A DNA stretch of 64,000 nt from Aquipluma nitroreducens (GCF_009689585.1 NZ_AP018694.1:620001-684000), one strand, 5' to 3'; positions 26,689 to 36,429 are shown, counted from the first letter of the stretch. A program made the numbers and translations. Notes: generated from the sequence alone by a model not told the origin.

Positions 26689-26717
26689 GACCGAAGACTG
26701 AAGTCAGAAGGCCGAAG
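26689..26717. repeat. Short relative of the helicase-insert repeat
   Basis: GACCGAAGACTGAAGTCAG followed by AAGGCCGAAG. The reverse complement of the helicase insert near 17070-17098 reads GACCGAAGATGGAAGTCAG then AAGCC, so the two are near-identical over about 24 bases. It lies just after the response regulator stop. Confidence 0.6.
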
Positions 26718-26729
26718 TTTAAACGCAAA

Positions 26730-26975
26730 TCAATCGACATGGTCAATTTCGGGTGGAACATCCTTTTTTCGTTTGAATTTATTTTTGATTTTAACCAGGA
26801 ATTCCTTGCCAATCAGGAAAATACTGAGATAAAAGGTGATCTCTCCGGCGATAATCAGACCTGTGGTTATTCCGGCAGCTTTTCCAACTGAAAATCCCAG
26901 AAATGGGATCACCGGAATCATAAGCCACAGCAACATTGAGATTCCAAAGATGATATAACCAATAGTTTTTACCAT
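26730..26975 (-). CDS. Transporter-suffix-like small membrane protein
   Basis: 81 residues with two transmembrane helices (IGYIIFGISMLLWLMIPVIP and GLIIAGEITFYLSIFLIG), then a basic tail (KEFLVKIKNKFKRKKD) and an acidic end (PPEIDHVD). The sequence GKAAGITTGLIIAGEITFYLSIFLIGKE matches the small family labelled transporter suffix domain, which is also found at the end of some transporters. It is likely an inner-membrane protein whose partner is unknown. It follows the fructosamine kinase gene after 13 bases on the same strand, so co-transcription is likely. Confidence 0.7.
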   Translation of the reverse strand: MVKTIGYIIFGISMLLWLMIPVIPFLGFSVGKAAGITTGLIIAGEITFYLSIFLIGKEFLVKIKNKFKRKKDVPPEIDHVD

Positions 26976-26988
26976 TGCATTCCGGTTT

Positions 26989-27882
26989 TTAGGTGTATTC
27001 CCTGGCTATTTCCAGCGCCAGTTGTCCATACGAAACACCAAACAACAGGTAATGGTTCAGAACATGATAAAGCTGGTATAACCGGATTCTTTGCTGCCAA
27101 CCCTCCGGAAGCGGAAATTCTTCCTGATAAGCTTTCCAAACATGCAAAGAAAATCCGCCAAACAGCTTCATCATTCCCAGTTCCATTTCACGGTCGGCAT
27201 AATAACACGCAGGATCAATCAATGCCGGGCCATTTGCCGTGTACATGTAATTTCCCGACCACAAATCGCCGTGAATGAGCGATGGCTCCGTTTGATGAGG
27301 CAGTAATGATGGTATTCGGGAAACCAGCTTTTCGTAGATTTTTAGCTCTTCCAACGACATTCCCCTTGATTTCCTGATCTTTTCAACCAAGCTCCAAATC
27401 CGACGTTGTGTATAAAATTCAGGCCAGTTATCAGTCCATGTATTATCCTGAAGGGTTGTTCCACAATAATTAGCATGATGAAAGCCAAATGCAGAGGCTG
27501 TTTTTCGGTGAAGCTGAGCGATTCCCCGACCCAACCGCTCATCTTGCCCGGAAAGATTGGCTGCAGGTTGCAAATATTCCATCAACAGTAATCCCGGAAA
27601 GTCACCAACATCCTTACTCCATATTACTTTCGGAATTAGCAGTGAAGAACCTGCTAAACTCATTTCGTTCAGGCCAGCAGCTTCTTTAAGGAACATATCC
27701 GCATGAGCCGAAGCATTCCACTTCAGGAAAAAATCGCCCACCGATGTGCTTATTTTCACAGCATGATTAATACATCCGCCCCCAACTGATCGGGAGTCCT
27801 TCAACCGAACCGACGAACCGTGAATGCTGGTCAGCCTTTCGATGCACAATTGAATAACATCCTGCTCCTGAAAATGACTCAT
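26989..27882 (-). CDS. Fructosamine/ketosamine-3-kinase family protein
   Basis: 297 residues of the fructosamine kinase family, a branch of the aminoglycoside phosphotransferase fold. Visible motifs are SVGGGCINHAVKI (nucleotide loop), FFLKWNASAHADMFLKEAAG, the catalytic loop SLIHGDLWSGNYMY near residue 200 (Asp and Asn), and ALIDPACYYADREMELGMMKLFGGF (metal-binding Asp). It should phosphorylate sugar amines on glycated proteins or amino acids so that the adduct falls off, a deglycation repair role. Bacterial members can prefer ribulosamines. It precedes the small membrane protein gene and starts 37 bases from the glycosidase stop on the same strand. Confidence 0.9.
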   Translation of the reverse strand: MSHFQEQDVIQLCIERLTSIHGSSVRLKDSRSVGGGCINHAVKISTSVGDFFLKWNASAHADMFLKEAAGLNEMSLAGSSLLIPKVIWSKDVGDFPGLLLMEYLQPAANLSGQDERLGRGIAQLHRKTASAFGFHHANYCGTTLQDNTWTDNWPEFYTQRRIWSLVEKIRKSRGMSLEELKIYEKLVSRIPSLLPHQTEPSLIHGDLWSGNYMYTANGPALIDPACYYADREMELGMMKLFGGFSLHVWKAYQEEFPLPEGWQQRIRLYQLYHVLNHYLLFGVSYGQLALEIAREYT

Positions 27883-27919
27883 AAATTCGGGTTCAACTTA
27901 AAATCTGTGATTATCTTGA

Positions 27920-29941
27920 TTACTTCCACTCAACAACCAAAGTCTCTTCCGACGAAATTGAAATAGTTTGTCCGGACACAGTTCCTTTTTTGTCGGCAAA
28001 CAAGATAACTGGCTTTTTACTCTTATCAGTTATTTTCAAATCAACCCGCCTCAAATCAGCCGATTTATTAACTACAACTGTAATCAGAGCATTGCCCGAC
28101 TGAAGTGTTTTCATTAATATGTCTTTTTGCTGCGATGCAAAAAAATAGGGCACATTATTGAAATTAGGCTTCAGTTCCTGAGCCAGGAATAGAGCCAATT
28201 GTTCGTTTCCTCCCAATCGCGCGCCCAAACCAAGCAGCGACGGGATCCATAAGGTTTCGCCCTTTTCAAATTGGTTTCGGGTAGCCACTGGTTCGCCATC
28301 AACAGTCGAGATTACTTTTCCGGATGTATTCCGGATAAAACCTCTCCAAAGGTGAGCGGGCAAAGTGAGCTCATTTATTTTTACATCAAACAGGTTATCA
28401 ACAGCCTTGAATTCACTGATGTTTCCACCCAGCAATTTGGCAAATGGGAAACCAGTCTTCATGGTGTTATGCAGGTTATCGTCAAAAAAACCAGTCAATC
28501 CGTCAACGATCAGTTTTCCACCTTTCGAAACAAAAGCTTCCAATTTCGGAGCATATTCGGTTGGAATGGAAATCTGGTGCGCTAGAATAATTGTAGAACC
28601 AGAATAATCATCCTTCGTGAAATCAAACTCACCGAATTCTTTCAGGCTGCAATTGATGCCCAATTCCGAAAGCGTTTCGAAATAGCCTAAGGCCGATTTC
28701 ATGACTCCGCCAACCAAACGGCCTTCGTAATTTTGCACCGAAGGCGATGCCATTTTCTTCTCAGCCCAAAGCGACTGCCGTACATACAAAATGTTGATTC
28801 CAGATTCTACTTCACGTGCATTAGCAAACAGTTCTGGTTTGGAGTCAATTACTTTCAAAACTTCGGCAGCGGCAAGTAACCGGTCAGATGGCTGATCCTG
28901 AAAATCGAGCATGGCCCACTCCCCTGCTTCAATACCCGATGAACGTGGATTTAGCGACCAAAATATACCACCTTTGCCTTGAGTTCCGATGGTAACCCAC
29001 ATCCATTGGGCGATCTCATTTTTTGTCGGGCAAAAAGGCGCCATTCCGCTGTAGGTATTGTTTCCTCCTTGTATTTCAGTCATGATCCATGGTAATTCTC
29101 CTGCGCCAGAGCGAACAATTTCGCTATTGGCCGACATGGCCATTGCATATTGTTCTCGCTTGAAATATCCAAAATGCCAGCTTGCATGAGCCGAACCACC
29201 CAAAGTAGTCAGAAACTTCCTCCATTCAGGAAAATTGTACTCAGCACAGTTCTGAAACATCGCATGATTATTGACATGCAACACGTGTTTGGTATCCCAC
29301 TTCTTAATTTCGGTGGCAATCCAGTTTAAAAACCAGGTATTGTAATCGAGCAAAAAGCGCTGATCGGTAAGCTCCACCAAAATAGGATAGCCGTTCGCAA
29401 CAAACTCGCTTTGTGGATTTTTCTGCAACCATTCCTGATATTTGGCTTTTGTAAAATCGGTCCATGGAATATTTCCAGAAACGCCAGGTTCGTTAATTAA
29501 AACCCAGCCATACATGCTTTTATACGGACTGAAATGTGTTACCAACTTTTCAATAAATAGGGCGATTGATTGCAAGTGTGCTTCGTCGCGCGGAAACTTG
29601 AATCCACCAATATCAGTTTTTTCGGTATAAGGGAAAATGGTACAATAGATCTGAATACCATATTTATCGGCGGCCTTAAATGCCAAATCAAACAAGCTGA
29701 AATCCCAGGTTTCGTCTGGTTTGTGCATGTACGATTCGAACATACGGATACGAGTGGTTTTCATGCCGTTTTCTTTCAGCATCCGAAACCAGGTATCAAT
29801 ATCTTCCGGAGTTTGGCCCGGTTCGATAAAAATCTGTGCTCCAAAAACAGGCACATCCGACATCGACTTTTGTGCTGCAGAAAATTTAGCAAATGAAAAA
29901 ATCAGGAGAAGGGCGATACATAATCGTTGAAAAGTCTTCAT
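27920..29941 (-). CDS. Secreted clan GH-A glycoside hydrolase, beta-galactosidase-like (GH42-type)
   Basis: 673 residues with a signal peptide (LCIALLLIFSFAKFSAAQ). The N-terminal TIM barrel begins with PVFGAQIFIEPGQTPEDIDTWFRML and TTRIRMFESYM. The acid/base glutamate is in GWVLINEPGVSG near residue 150. The predicted nucleophile is in LPWIMTEIQGGNN near residue 290. GIFWSLNPRSSGIEAGEWAMLDF is the usual region before the trimerisation-like domain, which starts around NILYVRQSLWAEKK. GH42 is the best match; another clan GH-A family is possible because the motifs are loose. It probably removes beta-linked galactose from plant glycans in the periplasm. Confidence 0.72.
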   Translation of the reverse strand: MKTFQRLCIALLLIFSFAKFSAAQKSMSDVPVFGAQIFIEPGQTPEDIDTWFRMLKENGMKTTRIRMFESYMHKPDETWDFSLFDLAFKAADKYGIQIYCTIFPYTEKTDIGGFKFPRDEAHLQSIALFIEKLVTHFSPYKSMYGWVLINEPGVSGNIPWTDFTKAKYQEWLQKNPQSEFVANGYPILVELTDQRFLLDYNTWFLNWIATEIKKWDTKHVLHVNNHAMFQNCAEYNFPEWRKFLTTLGGSAHASWHFGYFKREQYAMAMSANSEIVRSGAGELPWIMTEIQGGNNTYSGMAPFCPTKNEIAQWMWVTIGTQGKGGIFWSLNPRSSGIEAGEWAMLDFQDQPSDRLLAAAEVLKVIDSKPELFANAREVESGINILYVRQSLWAEKKMASPSVQNYEGRLVGGVMKSALGYFETLSELGINCSLKEFGEFDFTKDDYSGSTIILAHQISIPTEYAPKLEAFVSKGGKLIVDGLTGFFDDNLHNTMKTGFPFAKLLGGNISEFKAVDNLFDVKINELTLPAHLWRGFIRNTSGKVISTVDGEPVATRNQFEKGETLWIPSLLGLGARLGGNEQLALFLAQELKPNFNNVPYFFASQQKDILMKTLQSGNALITVVVNKSADLRRVDLKITDKSKKPVILFADKKGTVSGQTISISSEETLVVEWK

Positions 29942-29988
29942 AAAGTATAGGTTGTTTGGTTTGTGGTATAGTCAGAAATTCCTCTTCA

Positions 29989-29996
29989 CAAATATA
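29989..29996 (-). promoter_or_regulatory. Possible -7 promoter element of the glycosidase gene
   Basis: Reads TATATTTG on the minus strand, an exact TAnnTTTG, about 50 bases before the ATG. A TTTG lies only 15 bases upstream of it, which is shorter than usual. Confidence 0.4.
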
Positions 29997-30023
29997 ACAA
30001 TCTGCACCGACCAAATAAAAAAG

Positions 30024-30058
30024 AAAAGCCGTTTGCGAAACAATCACAAACGGCTTTT
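30024..30058 (-). terminator. Rho-independent terminator of the threonine operon
   Basis: A perfect 12-bp stem AAAAGCCGTTTG with its reverse complement and an 11-base loop. On the minus strand CTTTTCTTTTTTATT follows. It lies just past the thrC stop. Confidence 0.9.
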
Positions 30059-30073
30059 CCCAGACATCAATCC

Positions 30074-31375
30074 TTATTTTTGGAGTAGAAATTGTTTAAA
30101 ATTAGCAAATTCAGTATTCAAATTAATCGAAAGCTTTTCGCCTTTCATAAATGCAGCTAATTTCTCCGGAAGCACAACTGTTCCTTTACCTAAAACACTT
30201 TCAACCGTTTCGGTGAACTTCGCCGGATGGGCTGTTTCAAGAAAAACACCAACTTCACCCGCTTTTAAATCGGCCTTCAATGCACGATAACCAACCGCAC
30301 CATGAGGATCGAGCATGTAGTTTTCTTTCTCATAAACCATCTTCATCGTTTCGCGAATTTCCTTGTCTGAATATCGGTACCCAACCATGTCGTTCGAAAT
30401 TTCCTGATGCGAATGGTTATACAATTCCAGTATTCGGGCAAAATTACTTGGGGCACCCACATCCATTGCATTGGCAATGGTTGAAACCGATGACTTAGGT
30501 TCATATTTCCCGGACCTCAGGTATTTATACACAATGTCGTTTTCGTTATTTGCTGCGATAAAGCGGCTAACAGGCAATCCCATAAATTTGGCAAACAATC
30601 CGGCAGTCAGGTTTCCAAAATTGCCACTTGGTACCGAGAACACCACCTCTCCGTCAATTCCTGCCTCGCGTAAACGGGCATAGGCGTTGAAATAGTAAAA
30701 AGCCTGTGGAAGGAACCGCGCCACATTGATTGAATTGGCTGAAGTAAGTACCATTTTGTCATTCAACGTTTGATCGAGAAAGGCCAACTTTACCAAACGC
30801 TGGCAATCATCAAAAGTCCCATCAATTTCGAGGGCGGTAATATTCTTACCCAAAGTAGTAAACTGCTTTTCCTGAATGTCGCTCACCAATCCCTTAGGAT
30901 ACAACACGTATACTTTAATCCCCGGAACATCATAAAAACCATTGGCAACCGCACTACCGGTATCTCCTGAAGTAGCAACCAATACATTCACTTCTTTCTG
31001 GAATCCCTGAAGGAAATATCGAAGCAAACGAGCCATAAACCGACCGCCAACATCTTTAAAGGCCAGGGTTGGCCCATGAAACAGTTCAAGAGAATACAAC
31101 GAATCGCTAACTTTTACAATCGGGCAGTCAAAATTAAGGGTATCCTCAACAATCTCTTTCAGTATATTTTCCGGAACATCTTCTCCAAAGAATTTTTTGG
31201 CAACTTCGAACGAAATTTCCTGAAAGCTCAGCTTATGTATGCGTCTGAAAAATTCAGGATGAAATTCTTCGATCCGTTCGGGCATGAACAACCCATTATC
31301 GCTTGCCAATCCTTTGGTAACTGCCTCCATTAGCGATACTGAAGGTACAGTTTTATTGGTGCTAAAATATTTCAT
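30074..31375 (-). CDS. thrC: Threonine synthase (ThrC)
   Basis: 433-residue PLP enzyme that converts O-phosphohomoserine to threonine. The PLP lysine lies in FHGPTLAFKDVGGRFMARL, the phosphate-binding loop in VATSGDTGSAVANGFYDVPG, and further family motifs are LTSANSINVARFLPQAFYYF, FSVPSGNFGNLTAGLFAKFMG and ETAHPAKFTETVE. The length matches the E. coli-type enzyme. It is the last gene of thrA-apgM-thrC and is followed by a strong hairpin. A 78-base gap separates it from apgM. Confidence 0.95.
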   Translation of the reverse strand: MKYFSTNKTVPSVSLMEAVTKGLASDNGLFMPERIEEFHPEFFRRIHKLSFQEISFEVAKKFFGEDVPENILKEIVEDTLNFDCPIVKVSDSLYSLELFHGPTLAFKDVGGRFMARLLRYFLQGFQKEVNVLVATSGDTGSAVANGFYDVPGIKVYVLYPKGLVSDIQEKQFTTLGKNITALEIDGTFDDCQRLVKLAFLDQTLNDKMVLTSANSINVARFLPQAFYYFNAYARLREAGIDGEVVFSVPSGNFGNLTAGLFAKFMGLPVSRFIAANNENDIVYKYLRSGKYEPKSSVSTIANAMDVGAPSNFARILELYNHSHQEISNDMVGYRYSDKEIRETMKMVYEKENYMLDPHGAVGYRALKADLKAGEVGVFLETAHPAKFTETVESVLGKGTVVLPEKLAAFMKGEKLSINLNTEFANFKQFLLQK

Positions 31376-31453
31376 TTCAGAAGTTCAAATTTAGGTGCTA
31401 AAGTTAAAAATAGAGGTTGAAACCAATGATCTTCAACATTAAAAAATTATTAG

Positions 31454-32671
31454 CTAATTGATAATTTTAGTTAATAGCGCTTTCATAAACTGATCTCCTT
31501 TTAAGATACCGTAAGAGCCTTTTGCGACCTCAAATTCATCGTAAAACTGAGCGTTATCAGGGCTTTCGCCAGGTTTATAAATAATAAAAGGAACAGCTGC
31601 GCGCGTGTGAATTTTTGTTGCGCAAGGCGTTGGGTGATCAGGTAGAACAGCAATAGTAACTGGTTCATCCATTTTTTCGGTTTGCTCAACTAGGTATTTT
31701 ACAATCCGTGAATCTAAATAGCTTATGGTTTTTGTTTTCAATTCCACATCACCTTCGTGCCCGGCTTCATCGCTGGCTTCAACGTGCAAATAAACAAGAT
31801 CGTGATCTTTCAAGGCATCGATTGTTGCCTTTGCTTTCCCTTCGTAGTTGGTATCGTACAAACCGGTAGCGCCTTCCACCTTAATCACATCCATTCCGGC
31901 ATAAACGCCAATTCCCTGAATCAGATCAACTGCTGAAATAACCGCCGATTTTTCAATGCCAAACAGCTCTTTCAAAGTTGGCATTTGAGGCCTGTAGCCC
32001 GGAGACCAGGGCCAAATGCTATTGGCAACTTCTTTTCCTGCTGCCCTGCGCTTCAGGTTGACCGGATGTTCGGCCAGCAAAGCCTGTGAGCGTAAGATCA
32101 GGTAATTCAACAATTTGGCAGTGGCCGCAGACTCTTCATTCTCGGCTTCAATTAAACAAGGACGGAAAGGTTTTCCAGGAACATCGTGAGGCGGGGTGCA
32201 ATTCACGTACTTTTTCCCACCTTTTATAACCAGCAAATGACGGTACGAAACACCAGGGTAAAACCTGATCAGTTCGTTACCCAAATTTTTATTCAGGTAA
32301 TCAATCAACTCGTAGGCTTCCGCATTTGAAATGTGTCCGGCAGAATGATTTTTTATATTTTCATTTTCGATGGTAAGCAAATTACAGCGCAGGGCAAGAT
32401 CGTTTTCGTCCAGAGTTACGCCCATACTGGCAGCTTCAAGCACGCCGCGACCTTCAAAAACCTTCTGCACATCGTAACCCAAAACCGACATATTGGCAAT
32501 CTCACTTCCGGGGTGCATATCTTCGGGAACCGTTTTTAGGAGTCCTGTCCTACCCTTTTTAGCCAGACTGTCAATCACAGGTTTTTCGGCCATCTGAAGC
32601 GGAGTTTTTCCACCATAAGCAGCCAATGGCTCGTCGGCCATTCCATCACCCAAAACAATTATATATTTCAT
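31454..32671 (-). CDS. apgM: ApgM-type phosphoglycerate mutase, possible homoserine kinase replacement
   Basis: 405-residue alkaline-phosphatase-superfamily protein of the archaeal-type cofactor-independent phosphoglycerate mutase family. It has the metal-binding MKYIIVLGDGMADEP, the nucleophile serine region GSEIANMSVLGYD near residue 60, HVEASDEAGHEGDVELK and AVLPDHPTPCATKIH (metal-binding Asp and His). It sits between thrA and thrC where homoserine kinase (thrB) would be expected; no thrB is in the window. The family (COG3635) has been proposed as a functional analogue of homoserine kinase in this context, so both activities should be considered. About 110 bases separate it from thrA. Confidence 0.88.
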   Translation of the reverse strand: MKYIIVLGDGMADEPLAAYGGKTPLQMAEKPVIDSLAKKGRTGLLKTVPEDMHPGSEIANMSVLGYDVQKVFEGRGVLEAASMGVTLDENDLALRCNLLTIENENIKNHSAGHISNAEAYELIDYLNKNLGNELIRFYPGVSYRHLLVIKGGKKYVNCTPPHDVPGKPFRPCLIEAENEESAATAKLLNYLILRSQALLAEHPVNLKRRAAGKEVANSIWPWSPGYRPQMPTLKELFGIEKSAVISAVDLIQGIGVYAGMDVIKVEGATGLYDTNYEGKAKATIDALKDHDLVYLHVEASDEAGHEGDVELKTKTISYLDSRIVKYLVEQTEKMDEPVTIAVLPDHPTPCATKIHTRAAVPFIIYKPGESPDNAQFYDEFEVAKGSYGILKGDQFMKALLTKIIN

Positions 32672-32784
32672 AAAAATCAGTTCAAAGTTTATTTTCAGTT
32701 TCAGGTATCAAGAACTTAAATTAGCGAATAAAGTTCAAATGATTTTAAAATCATTATACTTGATATTTACAACCTATGTCATTT

Positions 32785-35214
32785 TCAAATGTTTGAAACC
32801 CGGATAATATCGGCAAAAACACCGGCCGCAGTTACCGCAGCGCCAGCGCCATAACCCTTAATAATCATCGGAAATTCAAGATAACGCTCGGTATTAAACA
32901 TGACCAGATTGTTCGATCCCTGTAAATCGGCAAACGGATGGTTTGCTTCAATTTGCTGAAGTCCGATTTCGGCTTTTCCATCTTCGAATTTGGCTACGAA
33001 ACGCCAGAGAAGTCCTTTTGCAGTCAATTTTTTCCGGTTGGCTTCGAATTCGGCATCCATTTCAGGTATATTTTTCCAGAAATCGTCAACACTTCCTTCA
33101 AAATACTTTTCAGGAATAAAAGTGTTGATTTTAATGTCTTTCATATCGAACTGATAACCCGATTCGCGAACCAAAATGAGGAGTTTTCGCGCAACATCAA
33201 CTCCGCTAAGATCGATGCGTGGATCAGGCTCGGCGAATCCCTGATCTTTGGCCATCCGGATAGTTTGGCTCAAAGGAACAGTATCGCTGATGGTATTGAA
33301 AATGAAATTGAGTGTTCCGGAAAGAACAGCTTCGATTTTCACAATGGTATCGCCCGAATTGACCAAATCGTTCAAAGTGGTAATAATCGGCAACCCGGCG
33401 CCAACATTGGTTTCGAAAAGGAATTTAACACCTTTCCTCTTAGCCGTTTTCTTCAGGAGCGCGTAGTTTTCGTAGTCTGAAGAAGCTGCTACCTTATTGG
33501 CAGTAACAATCGAGACATTGGCATTCAGCAGTTCGGCATATAATCCGGCAGCCTGATCGTTGGCGGTACAATCCACAAAGATTGAATTATACATGTTCAG
33601 ACCGATAATTTCATTTTTAAAGTTTTCGAGACTCGATTGCTGCCCCTCGGTCGTCATTTTTTCGCGGAAAGTGGCAATATCAATACCTTCACGATTAAAC
33701 AGCATCTTTTTGGAATTGGCAACTCCCGCAAGTTTAATCTTGAGGTGTTTCTCCTTCAGCAATTTGGGTTGTTGCTGTTTGATTTGTTCGAGCAGATTAC
33801 CGCCCACCAAACCAATTCCCAACAAGAAAACGTTCAGCTCAACATTCTCCGACAAGAAAAACGATTCGTGAACCACGTTCAAGGTTTTGCGTAAATCAGA
33901 AATCTTTACAACCCACGAAATGTTCAACTCCGAAGCTCCCTGCGCAATAGCAATGATGTTAATCCCATTCTTACCGATGGTATTGAAAAGCTTTCCGGCA
34001 ATTCCAGTTGCATGCTTCATGTTTTCGCCAACAATAGCTACAATGGCCAGATTTTCTTCAATCGTAATCTTATTGATCTGGTCGAGCTGAATTTCACGAT
34101 CGAACTCTTGCTGGATGGCTGCTTCAGCTTTTGATGAGCTGGATGAATCAATGGCAAAACTGATTGAGTTTTCGGAAGAAGCTTGCGAAATCAGGATGAC
34201 GTTCACATTCTGGCGAGCCAAAGCGCCAAAAAGCCGTGAAGAGATACCGGTAACGCCAACCATACCCAATCCCTGTATGGTTATGAGGGTAATGTTTGAA
34301 ATGGATGAAATACCTTTAATCGGCAGGTCTTTCCCATTATGTTTGCTATCGGTAATTAAAGTTCCCTCGTTTTCGGGATCCATTGTATTTTTAATGAGAA
34401 CCGGAATTCCCTTCTTATAAACCGGCAGAATCGTTGGCGGATAAATAACCTTTGCACCAAAATGCGAAAGCTCCATGGCCTCCGAATAGCTCAGCATCTT
34501 AATGGTGTAGGCTTTGCTAATCACTCGCGGATCGGCAGTCATGAAACCATTCACGTCGGTCCAGATTTCGAGCGATGCCACATCCAAAGCCGCTGCCAAA
34601 ATAGCCCCGGTATAATCGGAACCACCACGGCCCAAAGTGGTGTATTCGCCAACTTCGTTGCTCGAAATAAACCCCGGAACGATAGCAATTCCTGAAAAAG
34701 AGGCAAAAGCCGTTTGAATGAGTTGATTGGTTTGCCCAAAATCGACAGTGGCTTTACCAAAATTACTGTTGGTCTTGATCAGCTTACTTGAATCAAACCA
34801 TTTGGATTCAGGAATATATTCTGAAATAATGAGCGATGACAAACGTTCGCCAAAGCCACCAATTTTATCGAGTGTTTTCGGGGTGAGTTCTCCAATCAAC
34901 GAAACCCCTTGAATAATCCGTTCAAGCTCTTCAAGCAAGATGGTAGTTTTTGCCTTTATGTCAGCCTGTTTTTCAGCAACAAATAGTTTTTCAATCGTCT
35001 CGTAGTGGCGCGTGTTGATTTCCGTCAATTCAGCCTGAAAGTAGCCGGTTCCAATCGCAGCCATTTTTGCTGCACTCAAAATCTTGTCGGTAATTCCACC
35101 CAAAGCCGAAACTACAACGATTACATCGTCTGTCTGCCCTTTCAGGATTTCTTTTACCCTTTGAATATTTTCAGCGCTTCCAACAGAAGTACCTCCAAAC
35201 TTTAAAACTTTCAT
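32785..35214 (-). CDS. thrA: Bifunctional aspartate kinase / homoserine dehydrogenase (ThrA)
   Basis: 809 residues in two enzymes. The aspartate kinase half starts MKVLKFGGTSVGSAENIQRV and contains TTLGRGGSDYTGAILAAAL; two ACT-like regulatory segments follow (ITIQGLGMVGVTGISSRLFG, AIVGENMKHATGIAGKLF). The homoserine dehydrogenase half begins VFLLGIGLVGGNLLEQI near residue 460 and includes ANKVAASSDYENYALL, ETNVGAGLPIITTLNDLV and LSGTLNFIFNTI. It makes aspartyl phosphate and later homoserine for threonine and methionine. A start 12 codons upstream is open, but the kinase always begins at MKVLKFGG. The 5' leader can form two small hairpins; feedback by threonine through the ACT domains is expected. 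Confidence 0.96.
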   Translation of the reverse strand: MKVLKFGGTSVGSAENIQRVKEILKGQTDDVIVVVSALGGITDKILSAAKMAAIGTGYFQAELTEINTRHYETIEKLFVAEKQADIKAKTTILLEELERIIQGVSLIGELTPKTLDKIGGFGERLSSLIISEYIPESKWFDSSKLIKTNSNFGKATVDFGQTNQLIQTAFASFSGIAIVPGFISSNEVGEYTTLGRGGSDYTGAILAAALDVASLEIWTDVNGFMTADPRVISKAYTIKMLSYSEAMELSHFGAKVIYPPTILPVYKKGIPVLIKNTMDPENEGTLITDSKHNGKDLPIKGISSISNITLITIQGLGMVGVTGISSRLFGALARQNVNVILISQASSENSISFAIDSSSSSKAEAAIQQEFDREIQLDQINKITIEENLAIVAIVGENMKHATGIAGKLFNTIGKNGINIIAIAQGASELNISWVVKISDLRKTLNVVHESFFLSENVELNVFLLGIGLVGGNLLEQIKQQQPKLLKEKHLKIKLAGVANSKKMLFNREGIDIATFREKMTTEGQQSSLENFKNEIIGLNMYNSIFVDCTANDQAAGLYAELLNANVSIVTANKVAASSDYENYALLKKTAKRKGVKFLFETNVGAGLPIITTLNDLVNSGDTIVKIEAVLSGTLNFIFNTISDTVPLSQTIRMAKDQGFAEPDPRIDLSGVDVARKLLILVRESGYQFDMKDIKINTFIPEKYFEGSVDDFWKNIPEMDAEFEANRKKLTAKGLLWRFVAKFEDGKAEIGLQQIEANHPFADLQGSNNLVMFNTERYLEFPMIIKGYGAGAAVTAAGVFADIIRVSNI

Positions 35215-35344
35215 AATTCTTGAATTAACGGAAGACCTTAAAATATACAAGCATTTTAAGCTTCCCGATTGATATTTATTACAAATGAACCACGATTCTT
35301 AATAATCTATCAGAAATCGTGGCAAAAGATACGACTAAAAAAAA

Positions 35345-35379
35345 GTCCGGGTTTAACAGCACAGCTGCCAAACCCGGAC
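35345..35379 (-). terminator. Rho-independent terminator after recA
   Basis: A perfect 10-bp stem GTCCGGGTTT with its reverse complement and a 15-base loop. On the minus strand at least seven T residues follow. It lies 24 bases past the recA stop. Confidence 0.93.
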
Positions 35380-35402
35380 ATGACTGTATTTTTAAACTTT
35401 AT

Positions 35403-36428
35403 TTAATTTACCGTCGTTGTTGCCGTGATTGCTTCAAATATTTTGGCTTCCAGTTCCTGCGCTAATTCAGGATTATCGCGAATCACTGTTTTAACCGATT
35501 CGCGTCCTTGTCCAAGTTTGGTTTCGCCGTAACTAAACCACGATCCGCTCTTTTTGATGACATTGAGTTCAACGCCCAAATCAACGATTTCTCCTGTTTT
35601 TGAAATACCTTCGCCATACATGATGTCGAATTCGGCCTTTTTGAATGGAGGAGCTACTTTGTTTTTTACAACTTTCACACGGGTATGATTTCCCTGGGCA
35701 TCTTCCCCGTCTTTAATCTGACCAATGCGGCGAATATCCAAACGTACCGAAGCGTAAAATTTCAGTGCATTACCACCGGTAGTCGTTTCAGGATTACCAA
35801 ACATGACGCCGATTTTCTCGCGCAACTGGTTGATAAAGATGACACAGGTTTTAGTGCGATTGATGTTGGCAGTCAGTTTACGTAAAGCCTGAGACATCAA
35901 ACGAGCCTGAAGACCCATTTTTGAGTCGCCCATTTCACCTTCAATTTCAGCTTTTGGAGTCAATGCTGCCACCGAGTCAATAACAATAATATCAACGGCT
36001 CCTGAACGGATCAGGTTGTCAGCAATCTCCAGAGCCTGCTCTCCATTGTCAGGTTGAGAAATCAGCAATTCGTTGATATCAACGCCTAATTTGGTTGCAT
36101 AACCAGGATCAAACGCATGTTCAGCGTCAATGATCGCAGCAATACCACCAGCTTTCTGAGCTTCGGCAATGGCATGAATGGCTAAAGTTGTTTTACCTGA
36201 CGATTCAGGTCCATAAATTTCGATGATTCTTCCTTTGGGGTAGCCACCAACGCCCATTGCAATGTCCAGACCAATTGATCCGGAAGAGATTGAAGGAACG
36301 TCTTCAACCACACGGTCGCCTAATTTCATAATCGAGCCTTTGCCATAGCTTTTCTCGATTTTATCCATTGTCAACTGTAGAGCCTTTAACTTTTCGATGT
36401 TCTGTTTTGATTTTTCGTCGTTTGCCAT
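35403..36428 (-). CDS. recA: Recombinase A (RecA)
   Basis: 341-residue recombinase that forms filaments on single-stranded DNA, drives strand exchange and triggers SOS-type responses. Motifs: Walker [78 protein letters not shown] (Walker B) and [25 protein letters not shown]. The start [18 protein letters not shown] is standard for Bacteroidota. A single base separates the bcp stop and the recA start, so they are co-transcribed. No LexA-like box was recognised upstream. Confidence 0.98.
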   Translation of the reverse strand: MANDEKSKQNIEKLKALQLTMDKIEKSYGKGSIMKLGDRVVEDVPSISSGSIGLDIAMGVGGYPKGRIIEIYGPESSGKTTLAIHAIAEAQKAGGIAAIIDAEHAFDPGYATKLGVDINELLISQPDNGEQALEIADNLIRSGAVDIIVIDSVAALTPKAEIEGEMGDSKMGLQARLMSQALRKLTANINRTKTCVIFINQLREKIGVMFGNPETTTGGNALKFYASVRLDIRRIGQIKDGEDAQGNHTRVKVVKNKVAPPFKKAEFDIMYGEGISKTGEIVDLGVELNVIKKSGSWFSYGETKLGQGRESVKTVIRDNPELAQELEAKIFEAITATTTVN

Positions 36429-36429
36429 T

